Assembly: GCA_009377605.1 (NCBI GenBank)
Contig: WHTT01000062.1
Coordinates: 1-37,883 of the forward strand
Origin: Luteitalea sp.
GTDB taxonomy: Bacteria > Acidobacteriota > Vicinamibacteria > Vicinamibacterales > Vicinamibacteraceae
Direction of reading: 5' to 3'
DNA length: 37,883 nt
Position 1 is the first letter of the stretch; every line of letters begins with the position of its first letter. Below the pieces are notes generated by a model, which saw only the letters and a program-made list of their open reading frames with translations, ran no database searches and was not told the origin of the DNA. Below, one piece after another: positions 15,600 to 24,707 of the stretch. Both the position numbers and the translations under genes were made by a program.

Positions 15600-18344
15600 A
15601 TGGCAACGGATCGCTTCTTGGACATGGCTGCCTCCCTCGCGGACGGGAGCCCCATCAATTGGGACGACACCGATGACGCGGTGTCGAGCGAGGCGGAGCG
15701 CCGGCTGCTCCGCCAGCTCCGCGTCGTCCAGGGGGTTGCCGACCTCCATCGATCGACCTCGGACGATGAGGAAGACTATCGTCCGTTGGACATAGATGAG
15801 GTGTGGACCACGATCTCGGAGGAGCCTGCGCGGCCGGGTGGTCGCGTGCTTCCGCTCACGCGGTCGCCTGCGCGTGATGATCAAGCCACTGCCGAGCCGC
15901 CGCGTCCAGACTCTCGGCCACCCAACGTGTGGGGGCACCTCCACTTGTTGGAGAAGGTGGGGGAGGGCAGCTTTGGCGAGGTCTATCGTGCGTACGACAC
16001 GCGGCTGTCACGTGACGTCGCGCTGAAGCTGCTGCGAGCCGATGCCCGCACACGCACGTCGCTGGCGGAGCGGTTGTTGCACGAAGGTCGTGCGCTTGCG
16101 CGTGTTCACCATCAGAACGTCGTCACCGTGTTTGGCGCCGAGGAGCACGGTGGGCGCGTCGGGTTGTGGATGGAGCTCGTGGAGGGCCGGACGTTGGCCG
16201 ATTCGGTGGCGCGCGACGGTCCGTACAGCGCGCGCGAGGCAACACTGATCGGTCAGGACCTGTGTCGTGCGCTCGCCGCCGTGCACGCCGCCGGCCTCGT
16301 GCATCGTGACATCAAGGCGCAGAACGTGATGCGCCAGCAGGGCGGGCGCGTCGTCCTGATGGACTTCGGCGCGGGCGAGTTGCGCGATCGGCCCACGCGG
16401 AGCGGGCGTGTGCGTGTGACGGGCACGCCGCTCTCGACGGCGCCGGAGGTGCTCGCGGGTGGCCCGGCAAGCGTTCGGAGCGACATCTACAGCTTGGGTG
16501 TGCTGCTGTTCTATTTGGTGACCGGCCGGTTTCCGGTCGAGGCGGAGACGCTCGAGGAGCTGCGCTCGAAGCACGCGCATCGCACCCACACGAACTTGCA
16601 CGACGTTCGGCCCGACTTGCCCGATAGCTTCGTGTCGGTCGTCGAGCGCGCGCTCGAGGTCGAGCCCGAGCGGCGATATGCAAGTGTCGGCGTTGTGCAG
16701 CGTGCGCTCGGTCGAGCGTTCGGCCTCGAGCAGCCCGTCGTCACGACAACGGACGAGACACAGGCATCGGTGCTGCGGGGGCCTGGCTCGGCTCGGCCGT
16801 GGCTTCATTGGCGCTCGTACGGCCGCCTCCTCGGCGCTGCCGCCGTTCTGACGCTGGCGCTTCTCGCGTTATGGGTGGTCAGCCGGTCGCGGAGCGTACC
16901 GTCCACGCCAGGCGAGCCCGCCCTTCCTCTGTTGGCCATTCGGCTACTCGAATCGGCGACGGCTGGATCCGGCCACGTGGCCAACAGCTTGAGCGAGCAA
17001 GTTCATCGGGAGCTCAGCTTGTTGCGCGGCGGGTTCGATGTCGCCGCACTCGATGCACTTCGGACGCTCCCCGCAGCAACCGACGGTCCGACCGTGCTGC
17101 ATGCCTTGAGCGCAGAGTACCTGCTCGAAGGCACCATTGATCGGAGCTCCAAGAGCACGTCGGCCAGGGTGCAACTGCTCCGGGCCGGTGCGGACTCGCC
17201 GATTTGGCGCCAGCAGCTCACGCGACCGAACGATCAGCTCTCGAGATTGCGGGATGACATCGCTCGGACCGTCGCGGAAAGGCTGAGCACGAGAAAGCCG
17301 GATGCTGGTCAGGCTTCCGTGAATGAGCATGCGTATGACTCATATCTGCGAGGGCGATACGCGTTCTCGCAACGCCGGTACGACGAAGCCATCGGATACC
17401 TCAACAAGGCAAGGAGCTTGCAGCCCGACTTCGCGGACGCGTGGGCCGAGCTCGGCAAGGTCTACTTGTGGCGCTTCTGGTCACTGGGTGTGCAGCAGAC
17501 GAGACGTGAGGCGATCGAAGCCGCCCGGCTATCGAGTCAAAAGGCATTGGAGCTCGACTCGGACGTGCCCGAAGCGCACGCGGTCCTGGCAGATATCGCC
17601 TTTACGGAGGACTGGGACTGGGAGCGCGCCGAGCGTGAGTTCCGGATGGCGCTGGCGTCGAACCCGAGCGATGTTGTGGCGCGATTCGAGCTCGCCATGT
17701 TTCTTGCAGCGCGGGGACGGACGAGTGAGGCAATCGACGAGATCGAGCGCGGCCGCCGGCTCAATCCGCTGTCGGCGGAAACGGTCGGTTACGCCGGGAT
17801 GGCCTACTATTATGCACGGGACTATGCTCGCGCGATCCGCGAGTTTCGCGCGGCGGTCTCGCTGGAGCCGGGCCTTATTCCCCCGTATGTGGGGTTGTGC
17901 CGGGCCCTTCGCGCTCAGGGCGACCTTGCTGCCGCGCGCGAAGCGTGCCAGCGAGGGGCGGACACGAGGCGCGCCGAGCTTGGTGAGGCGTCGTTGGAGG
18001 GTGTCGATCCCGAGTGGAACAGCTTTCAGGCGGAGATCGCACAAGTGTACGCGGCGCTCGGAGAGCGGGCAGAGGCAGAAGCAATCCTTGCTGCGCTCGT
18101 CGATCGGCGCGAGCAGAATGCAGATGCTGTGTCCGCCTACAGGTTCGCTCTGGTTCGCGCGAGCCTGGGCGATGTGGATGAAGCGTTCAGTTGGCTAGAC
18201 GAAGCCTTCGAGGAGCGCTTGCGTGAGGTGCAGTTTACGGCGGCCGACCCTCGCCTCGATGGCATCCGCCACGATCATCGCTTCGACGAGTATCTGTCGA
18301 GACTGGGAATCGCTGCCGCGATCAGTCGGGACGACCATCGTTAA
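15600..18344 (+). CDS. transmembrane Ser/Thr protein kinase with TolB/FlgO-like and TPR domains, paralogue 1
   Basis: 914 residues. Residues 1-55 share a motif with its two paralogues (RRLLRQLRVVQGVADLHRS). The kinase domain spans about 110-375: GEGSFGEVYRA, Lys143 in VALKLL, HRDIKAQN with catalytic Asp237, and DFGAG with Asp255. The activation segment reads GTPLSTAPE where the paralogues have GTP(L/M)YLAPE. One helix near 408-428 (LLGAAAVLTLALLALWVV) crosses the membrane. Outside, LPLLAIRLLES to TVAERLS resembles the TolB-amino/FlgO-like module, followed by about six TPRs to the end. It probably senses or scaffolds in the periplasm and signals to cytoplasmic targets. It is cotranscribed with the ECF sigma gene (18-bp gap). 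Confidence 0.9.
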   Translation: MATDRFLDMAASLADGSPINWDDTDDAVSSEAERRLLRQLRVVQGVADLHRSTSDDEEDYRPLDIDEVWTTISEEPARPGGRVLPLTRSPARDDQATAEPPRPDSRPPNVWGHLHLLEKVGEGSFGEVYRAYDTRLSRDVALKLLRADARTRTSLAERLLHEGRALARVHHQNVVTVFGAEEHGGRVGLWMELVEGRTLADSVARDGPYSAREATLIGQDLCRALAAVHAAGLVHRDIKAQNVMRQQGGRVVLMDFGAGELRDRPTRSGRVRVTGTPLSTAPEVLAGGPASVRSDIYSLGVLLFYLVTGRFPVEAETLEELRSKHAHRTHTNLHDVRPDLPDSFVSVVERALEVEPERRYASVGVVQRALGRAFGLEQPVVTTTDETQASVLRGPGSARPWLHWRSYGRLLGAAAVLTLALLALWVVSRSRSVPSTPGEPALPLLAIRLLESATAGSGHVANSLSEQVHRELSLLRGGFDVAALDALRTLPAATDGPTVLHALSAEYLLEGTIDRSSKSTSARVQLLRAGADSPIWRQQLTRPNDQLSRLRDDIARTVAERLSTRKPDAGQASVNEHAYDSYLRGRYAFSQRRYDEAIGYLNKARSLQPDFADAWAELGKVYLWRFWSLGVQQTRREAIEAARLSSQKALELDSDVPEAHAVLADIAFTEDWDWERAEREFRMALASNPSDVVARFELAMFLAARGRTSEAIDEIERGRRLNPLSAETVGYAGMAYYYARDYARAIREFRAAVSLEPGLIPPYVGLCRALRAQGDLAAAREACQRGADTRRAELGEASLEGVDPEWNSFQAEIAQVYAALGERAEAEAILAALVDRREQNADAVSAYRFALVRASLGDVDEAFSWLDEAFEERLREVQFTAADPRLDGIRHDHRFDEYLSRLGIAAAISRDDHR

Positions 18345-18362
18345 CGACTATCAGGAGGGGAC

Positions 18363-18659
18363 ATGAGCAAGAGCAAGACGGCGAGAAAGGGCAGTGCACG
18401 TCGTCGCGTGGCGACTCGATCCGCCAAAGGCGCCCGGTGGGAGCAGCCGGGTGTTTGTCCAGAGTCGCTCCACCCCCTGGTGGCTGTTATCGATGAGCGC
18501 GCCAACGCGCTGAAGCGCTTGCTGAAGAAGCCAGCGCTCACACCTGCTGCGAGCCGAGAGCTCGTTCGGGTCATCACAACTCTCGAACAGTGCAAGGCAC
18601 GCGTGACGCTGGCCTGCGGAAAGGGGTCTCCTCCCTACCACGTGCCCGCGACTTTCTAA
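18363..18659 (+). CDS. small Lys/Arg-rich protein between kinases, family unknown
   Basis: 98 residues with a strong ribosome site, GGAGGGGAC, just before ATG 18363, so it is translated. The first 25 residues are very basic (MSKSKTARKGSARRRVATRS), like histone H1-type tails. The rest is helical: SLHPLVAVIDERANALKRLL, TPAASRELVRVITTLEQCKA, ending RVTLACGKGSPPYHVPATF. The ending ARV...LAC...PATF resembles that of the second small protein (ARV..RLAC..TPAFG). It sits 18 bp after kinase 1 and 10 bp before kinase 2. A DNA-binding protein or kinase substrate are the two obvious ideas; neither is shown. Confidence 0.75.
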   Translation: MSKSKTARKGSARRRVATRSAKGARWEQPGVCPESLHPLVAVIDERANALKRLLKKPALTPAASRELVRVITTLEQCKARVTLACGKGSPPYHVPATF

Positions 18660-18669
18660 TGATTCGATC

Positions 18670-21345
18670 ATGAGCAATCTTGCCGTCGATCTGAACGATA
18701 CAGCGGCTTCAGTGGCCGACGGGGCGGAGATCGACTGGGAGCAGATCGATCGGGCGCTCTCACGTGAGAGCGACCGGCGTCTGCTCCGGCAGCTTCGCGT
18801 CGTTGCCGGCATTGCGGACGTGCACCGCAGCGTGCCGGACACCGAGCTCGCCGAGGGGGCAGTGCCGCGGGAGCCGGCCAGTGGCGACGCATGGCGGCAT
18901 GCGTTGGAGCAGCCTGAGTCCGAGGCTGCGGGTGAACCAGGGCCTGCGACATGGGGGCCCCTGCAACTGCTCGAGAAGATCGGCGAGGGCAGCTTCGGCG
19001 AGGTGTATCGTGCACGCGACATTCGGTTGCGTCGCGACGTGGCTCTGAAGCTGTGGCGCGTCGAGCGTGGCAACGCTGCCGATCGTGCCAAGCGGATGCT
19101 GCACGAGGCACGCATTCTCGCGCGCGTTCGCCATCAGAACGTTGTCACGGTGTACGGCGCCGAGGAGCACGACGGCCGCGTTGGTCTTTGGATGGAGCTC
19201 ATCCGCGGCGAGACGCTTGCCAACATCATGACGACCCGCGGACCGTACAGCGCCGAGGAAGCAGCGCTGATTGGCCAGGACTTGTGTCGCGCGCTGGCCG
19301 CCGTCCACGGGGCCAGCCTCCTTCATCGCGACTTGAAAGCGCAGAACGTGATGCGCGAGGAGGGTGGGCGCCTCGTTTTAATGGACTTTGGTGCGGGCGA
19401 GCGCCAACGTGTGCCACGGCTTGGACGAGCCGGACGGGTGACTGGCACGCCGCTCTACCTTGCGCCAGAAGTCATCGAGGGCGAGTCCTCAACCGCGCAG
19501 AGCGACGTGTACGGGCTTGGGGTGTTGCTGTTTCATCTGGTGACGGGACACTTCCCGGTGGAGGCGTCGAGCTACGACGAGCTGTGCGAGAAACATGAGA
19601 AAGGGGAGCGCACGTCGTTGATCGATCTGCGTCAAGACTTGCCGCAGACGTTCGTGTCCGCGCTCGAACGCGCGATTGAGCCAGAGCCGGAGCAGCGCTA
19701 TCGAAGCGCGGGTGCGTTCCAGAAGGCGCTCGCCACGTCGCTTGCCGTTCAGGAACCTTCGCCCGCGATCCAGGAGCGGCCTGCGACGGCAGCTGTGCCA
19801 CCTGGGTTCTTGCATGGATGGACCACGCGCCAGCTCGCGCTCGTTGTCTCCCTTGGCGTGCTGCTCTGCCTTGGCATTGGCGTGGCGTTGATGTCTCTTC
19901 GTCGTGGCGGGAACCAAGGAATGTCTGCGGATGACACACCCCTCCTTGCGGTCCGGCCGCTGACCGCGCCGACCGCGGACGACCGCTATTTCGCAGCCGG
20001 TCTGACTGCTGAAATCGCTACCGAGGTGGCCCGCGCGACAAAGGCGGTCACGGTGATGCCGGTCAACACCGTTGAGCGGCTGCCGGAGAACATCGGCGCA
20101 CAAGAGCTGCTCCAGAAGCTGGGCGCGCAGTACCTCGTCGAGGGCGAGGCGTACGAGGACGACGGCGGTGGCTTTGCAACAATCAGACTCGTTCGTGCGG
20201 GCGTGGGAGCGTCATCCTGGCGCTGGCCACTGCAACAGCCGAGCGGGCGCGTGTCCAAGCTCCAGCATGACGCCGTCGCACACGTGTTGCGGGTCGTGGA
20301 AGCGAGGCGGCAAGCGGAAGCTGCCCAAGCGCCGGCGACAACCGACGATGAAGCCTATCGGACCTATCTGCTGGGCCGCTACCACCTACTGCACTATGAT
20401 TATCAGCAAGCGGTCAAGTTACTGGAGAAGGCCACGGCTCACGATCCCGTCTACGCTCCGGCGTGGGCTGCGCTTGCACGCGCGTACTTCTGGCGACGTG
20501 CGTTCCCTGCCGGCATTGACCGGGCACAGATGATCGAGCGGGCGCGAGACGCCGCCGGGCGCGCCTTGCAGATCGATCCAAACACCGGGGAAGCGCATGG
20601 CGTGCTGGCGTCCATCGCGGACCAAATCGATTGGAATCTCCACACCGCGCGAGACTCCTATGTGCGTGCCCTCGAGCTCAATCCAGCGGACGAAGCCACG
20701 CGTCTCGAGTTTGCTGTCCTGCTCTTGGCGCTGGGGCGCACCGATGATGCCCGTGGAGTGTCAGCCACCGGGCGTCGGCTCGACCCCCTCTCGGCGACAT
20801 TCGTCGTTTACGACGGCCTGATCGACTACTATGGTCGCGACTATGACGCCGCGATTCGGGCATTCGAGCGCGCGCTGCTGAGCGATCCGGAACACCGTAC
20901 GGCCCATCTCCAATTGTGTGCCGCGTATCGAGCCAAGTCTGACCTCGAACGTTCCCTTCGAAGCTGTGTTGATGCGCTCAACGCGAAGAAAGCGAGTGTC
21001 CCGAGCGAGCGCATTCGACGGTTCGATGTGGAGTGGAGCACGTTGCAGTCAGAATACGGGCAGACGCTGGCGGCGGCTGGTCGGGACGCGGAGGCCAGCC
21101 AGATCCTCGCAGAGCTTCTACACACGCGGAGCTTGAGCAGCGACGCCGTGCGTTCGTACGCGATTGCCTATTTGTACGCTAGCCTCGGGAAGACCGACGA
21201 GGCCTTTCGCTGGCTTGAAGAAGCCGTGGAGGAACGGGGCGTCAGGTTCCTCGCTGTCGATCCCCATGTCGACCGACTACGGTCAGATGGGCGATTTGCC
21301 GGACTCCTGGCCCGTGTGGAGGCTGATCTGCAGCAAGCTATGTAA
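18670..21345 (+). CDS. transmembrane Ser/Thr protein kinase with TolB/FlgO-like and TPR domains, paralogue 2
   Basis: 891 residues. The shared N-terminal motif reads RRLLRQLRVVAGIADVHRS. The kinase domain is about residues 95-355: GEGSFGEVYRA, Lys127 in VALKLW, HRDLKAQN with Asp221, DFGAG with Asp239, and a normal GTPLYLAPE activation segment. A single helix (LALVVSLGVLLCLGIGVALM) lies near 388-410. The outer part starts TPLLAVRPLTAPT and contains YFAAGLTAEIATEVARAT, the FADGLTEEI-like signature of the TolB/FlgO module, followed by TPRs from about residue 555 (AYRTYLLGRYHLLHYDYQQA). All catalytic residues are present. It starts 10 bp after the first small basic protein gene, so the genes form one unit. 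Confidence 0.9.
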   Translation: MSNLAVDLNDTAASVADGAEIDWEQIDRALSRESDRRLLRQLRVVAGIADVHRSVPDTELAEGAVPREPASGDAWRHALEQPESEAAGEPGPATWGPLQLLEKIGEGSFGEVYRARDIRLRRDVALKLWRVERGNAADRAKRMLHEARILARVRHQNVVTVYGAEEHDGRVGLWMELIRGETLANIMTTRGPYSAEEAALIGQDLCRALAAVHGASLLHRDLKAQNVMREEGGRLVLMDFGAGERQRVPRLGRAGRVTGTPLYLAPEVIEGESSTAQSDVYGLGVLLFHLVTGHFPVEASSYDELCEKHEKGERTSLIDLRQDLPQTFVSALERAIEPEPEQRYRSAGAFQKALATSLAVQEPSPAIQERPATAAVPPGFLHGWTTRQLALVVSLGVLLCLGIGVALMSLRRGGNQGMSADDTPLLAVRPLTAPTADDRYFAAGLTAEIATEVARATKAVTVMPVNTVERLPENIGAQELLQKLGAQYLVEGEAYEDDGGGFATIRLVRAGVGASSWRWPLQQPSGRVSKLQHDAVAHVLRVVEARRQAEAAQAPATTDDEAYRTYLLGRYHLLHYDYQQAVKLLEKATAHDPVYAPAWAALARAYFWRRAFPAGIDRAQMIERARDAAGRALQIDPNTGEAHGVLASIADQIDWNLHTARDSYVRALELNPADEATRLEFAVLLLALGRTDDARGVSATGRRLDPLSATFVVYDGLIDYYGRDYDAAIRAFERALLSDPEHRTAHLQLCAAYRAKSDLERSLRSCVDALNAKKASVPSERIRRFDVEWSTLQSEYGQTLAAAGRDAEASQILAELLHTRSLSSDAVRSYAIAYLYASLGKTDEAFRWLEEAVEERGVRFLAVDPHVDRLRSDGRFAGLLARVEADLQQAM

Positions 21346-21401
21346 CTGACCGAGCGGCGAGTAGAATCTGGCAGTCGAATTGATCATCAAGGGGAGGTGT
21401 C

Positions 21402-21746
21402 ATGGCAAAGAAAGCTACTCAGAGTCGCAGAGCACGAAAAGGGGCAGCCGCAAAGAAGCGGCCTCCGAAGGTCGCATCCAAGGCGAGAAAGTCGGCGGGC
21501 CAGCGAAAGCGGTCGAAGCGCCCGGCCGCCGAGCCACGCAAGCGTCGGCAGGCATCGCCGACGTTGAAAAGCATCGTGGAGGCGCTCGATAAGTATGTGG
21601 CGGCGCGCCGCACGCGGAGCGCGCCTCGAGCAGGTGAATTCGTGGCCGCGGCGCTGATGGCCGACGGCGAGGACTGGGAGGCCAAGCTTGGCCGTGCGCG
21701 TGTCGAGATGCGCCTGGCTTGCGAGTCGACACCGGCGTTTGGATGA
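21402..21746 (+). CDS. second small, strongly basic protein between kinases, family unknown
   Basis: 114 residues. GGGGAGGTGTC lies immediately before ATG 21402. About 50 N-terminal residues are a Lys/Arg/Ala-rich tail (KKATQSRRARKGAAAKKRPP, then KSAGQRKRSKRP) like H1-type DNA-binding tails. The C-terminal 60 residues look folded: SPTLKSIVEALDKYVAARRT, GEFVAAALMADGEDWEAKL, ending GRARVEMRLACESTPAFG. The ending parallels that of the 98-residue protein at 18363. It occupies the same position relative to the next kinase. No hydrophobic segment, so cytoplasmic. Overall similarity to the first small protein is modest, and common descent is an inference. Confidence 0.75.
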   Translation: MAKKATQSRRARKGAAAKKRPPKVASKARKSAGQRKRSKRPAAEPRKRRQASPTLKSIVEALDKYVAARRTRSAPRAGEFVAAALMADGEDWEAKLGRARVEMRLACESTPAFG

Positions 21747-21958
21747 CGTACGCGGCGACGAAGTCTATCCCAGGCCTGAAGGCCGGGGCTGCCGAACCTG
21801 TCGCGCTCGCGGGCCGCAGCGCTTTGCGCGCGCGGCTTCCCCCGATCGGGTTGGGCACCTCGTCCTTGTCCTTGCCCCCCCTCGCCCGTGGTTCCTTCGC
21901 CTCGGGTCTCGACCTCTGCTGTAGCGCCCCAATTTTCGTGTAGTGTTTAAACTCAGTC

Positions 21959-24706
21959 ATGTCCGCCGATCAGGACAAGGTCCTCGACACAGCATCGTCC
22001 ATTGCTGACGGCTCTGAGGTGAACTGGGAGGCGCTCGAGGCGGCCGCCTTGAGCGAGGAGGAGCGGCGTCTGCTTCGGCAACTTCGGTTGCTCGCCGGCA
22101 TCGCCGACCTGCACCGCAGCGTGGCAGGGGAGCCGGAGCCGCCGGCGGCCGCGCCCGCGCCGGCCCCTCAGCCCGCGCCGCCTGCGCAACCCGCACCGCC
22201 CACGGCGAAGTCCGTCGCCAAGCCGCCGCCTCCCGTGGCGCCACCGGAGCCCCCCGCACGATCAGCGGAGCGCTGGGGACATCTCGAGCTCGTGGAGAAG
22301 GTGGGCGAAGGGACGTTTGGCGAGGTCTATCGCGCGCACGACACGCGGCTCCACCGCGACGTGGCGTTGAAGCTGCTGCGGCCGGAGGCGTCGCGCACAC
22401 GGTTGGTCCAGCGCGTCCTGCACGAGGGCCGCACGCTCGCGCGCATCCGACACCTGAATGTCGTGACCGTCTACGGCGTGGAAGAGCACGACGACCGCGT
22501 CGGGTTGTGGATGGAGTTCGTCCACGGCAGCACCCTTGCAGCGTTGCTCGCCCGGCAGGGACCATATAGCGCGCGCGAAGCGGCGCTCATCGGCCAAGAC
22601 CTGTGTCGGGCCCTGGCCGCTGTGCATGGCGCGGGCCTCGTGCATCGCGACCTCAAAGCGCAGAACGTGATGCGGGAGCACGGCGGACGCGTCGTTCTCA
22701 TGGACTTCGGCGCGGGTCGGCTCCTAGACGGCGCGGAGCCTTCCCCACGCGCGCGCATGACGGGCACACCGATGTACCTGGCGCCGGAGCTCGTGAGCGG
22801 CGAGTCCGACGCCACGGTCCAGAGCGACATCTATGCCGTCGGCGTCCTGCTCTACCACCTCGTGACGCGAGCCTATCCCGTGCGCGCGATGTCGCTCGAT
22901 ACGCTGCGCACCGCGCACGCCGGGGGCCACCGTACGCCGCTGCACGACGCGCGGCACGACCTTCCGGATGGCTTCGTGGCCGTCGTCGAGCGCGCCCTAC
23001 ACCCGGATCCCCAGTTGCGGTATCAGAGCGCGGGAGCGATGCAGGCGGCGCTCGCGACGTCCCTCGGACTCGACATCGGCGCCCCCGTGCCGCTCCCCGT
23101 TCCTTACGAGCATTTGAGGACGCGGCGCGCGGCGAAGGCTGAGGCGCCGGCGCGTGCCCGACCAGCCGCGCCCGAGCGCCCGGCGTGGCGCCCCAGCCAG
23201 GGACTGCGTGCCGTCGCAGCGATTGCCGTCGTCGGATTGCTCCTCCTCGTGGCGCTCGCTCTGCTGTGGCAGCGCGGGTGGCGGCCCGCTGCGGATTCCC
23301 CCGACATCCCCTTACTGGTGATACGTCCGTTCGAGGCCATGACCGGCGAGGATAGAGTGCTCGCCTCCGGGCTCACCAGTGAGATCGGCCGACAGCTCGG
23401 GATGTTGGACGCTCCGCTGTCGATTGCGCCCGTGGCGAGCGTCGACGAGTTACCGCTCGGCACACCGTCGCAGCGCGTGCTCGAGCGCCTTGGCGCCGAT
23501 GTGCTCGTCGAGGGAAGAGCGGGACAACAGGGCGACATGCTCGTCGTGTCCGTGTCGCTCACGCGGGCCGGCCAAGATCAGGCGCGGCCCTTGCCGGAGC
23601 TCAAGGCGCCGGTTCGGGAGTCATTTCGTCTCACCACGGACATTGCCGAGCGTATCGCCGCGGCGTTGTCGGCCGAGCGGCGCCGCGCGCGACGCGAGGC
23701 GCGAAGCGTCAACCCCGACGCGTGGGACGCTTACCTTCGCGGCCGCTACGCGTTGATGCCGCCGCCCTCGCCGGATAGGGCCATCCAGCTATTGCAGAAG
23801 GCGCGCAACCTGCAGCCTGGCTTTGCCGAAGCGGATGCGGCACTCGGGCAGGCCTACTTGTGGAGCCGCTATCTGGCCCCGGCCCGGCAGCGCAACGCGC
23901 TCATCACCAATGCGCGCGAGGCGGCAACACAGGCCTTGGCGGTCAACCCCGATCTGGCAGAGGCGTACTTCGTCCTGGCGGACATCGCCTTCGTCGAAGA
24001 TGGAAATTGGGCGGAGGCCGACAAGCAATTCCAACGCGCCCTGAGGCTCGACGCCGCGCACGAAGTGGCGCGCTATCGCTATGCCATGTTCTTGGCGTCG
24101 CGCCGGCGGACGGACGAGGCGCTGCGCGTCATCAGCGAAGGGCGCCGGCTGAATCCGCTGTCGGCGACCATCGCGGGATACGCGGGCATGACGCAGTATT
24201 TCGCGCGACACTACGACCGCGCCGCCGAGGATCTCAATCATGCGCTGAGCCTGAACTCGGCGCACGCGTTTGCTCACCAGGGACTGTGTCGAGTCTACCG
24301 TGCGATGAGCAGGACGCGCGAGGCGCTGGCACAGTGCGAGGCGACCTTGAGCGCCAAGGAGGCGCGCTTCGACGATCCGAAGCAATTGGCGACCGATCGC
24401 GAGTGGCAGTCACTACGCTCAGAGGTCGCGCAGGCCCTGGTTGGCGTGGGGCGCCACAGCGATGCCCAAGCCATCCTCGCCGACATGGTGGGAGCACACC
24501 AGAAACAGGAGGGGGCGGTTATGCCGGAATCCATTGCCTTCACCCTCATGGCGCTCGGGCGGCGTGACGAAGCGTTCAAGTGGCTCGATGTTGCGATGGA
24601 GACGAAATCGCCCCCCATCCTCTATCTCGCCGTCGACCCGCGGTTTGATCCGATTCGTGAGGATCCACGGTACGCTGCGCTGATGGCCCGTCTCGGGCTG
24701 GAGTGA
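21959..24706 (+). CDS. transmembrane Ser/Thr protein kinase with TolB/FlgO-like and TPR domains, paralogue 3
   Basis: 915 residues. The N-terminal motif reads RRLLRQLRLLAGIADLHRS and is followed by a Pro/Ala-rich linker (residues about 58-100). Kinase domain about 105-370: GEGTFGEVYRA, Lys138 in VALKLL, HRDLKAQN with Asp231, DFGAG with Asp249, GTPMYLAPE. One helix (AIAVVGLLLLVALALLW) lies near 418-436. The outer segment has IPLLVIRPFEAMTGEDRVLA and SGLTSEIGRQLG, a clear TolB/FlgO-like start, then TPRs from about 580. It lies 212 bp after the second small protein, a longer gap than elsewhere in the array, so it may have its own promoter. It ends one base from the convergent SagB gene. Confidence 0.9.
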   Translation: MSADQDKVLDTASSIADGSEVNWEALEAAALSEEERRLLRQLRLLAGIADLHRSVAGEPEPPAAAPAPAPQPAPPAQPAPPTAKSVAKPPPPVAPPEPPARSAERWGHLELVEKVGEGTFGEVYRAHDTRLHRDVALKLLRPEASRTRLVQRVLHEGRTLARIRHLNVVTVYGVEEHDDRVGLWMEFVHGSTLAALLARQGPYSAREAALIGQDLCRALAAVHGAGLVHRDLKAQNVMREHGGRVVLMDFGAGRLLDGAEPSPRARMTGTPMYLAPELVSGESDATVQSDIYAVGVLLYHLVTRAYPVRAMSLDTLRTAHAGGHRTPLHDARHDLPDGFVAVVERALHPDPQLRYQSAGAMQAALATSLGLDIGAPVPLPVPYEHLRTRRAAKAEAPARARPAAPERPAWRPSQGLRAVAAIAVVGLLLLVALALLWQRGWRPAADSPDIPLLVIRPFEAMTGEDRVLASGLTSEIGRQLGMLDAPLSIAPVASVDELPLGTPSQRVLERLGADVLVEGRAGQQGDMLVVSVSLTRAGQDQARPLPELKAPVRESFRLTTDIAERIAAALSAERRRARREARSVNPDAWDAYLRGRYALMPPPSPDRAIQLLQKARNLQPGFAEADAALGQAYLWSRYLAPARQRNALITNAREAATQALAVNPDLAEAYFVLADIAFVEDGNWAEADKQFQRALRLDAAHEVARYRYAMFLASRRRTDEALRVISEGRRLNPLSATIAGYAGMTQYFARHYDRAAEDLNHALSLNSAHAFAHQGLCRVYRAMSRTREALAQCEATLSAKEARFDDPKQLATDREWQSLRSEVAQALVGVGRHSDAQAILADMVGAHQKQEGAVMPESIAFTLMALGRRDEAFKWLDVAMETKSPPILYLAVDPRFDPIREDPRYAALMARLGLE

Positions 24707-24707
24707 T

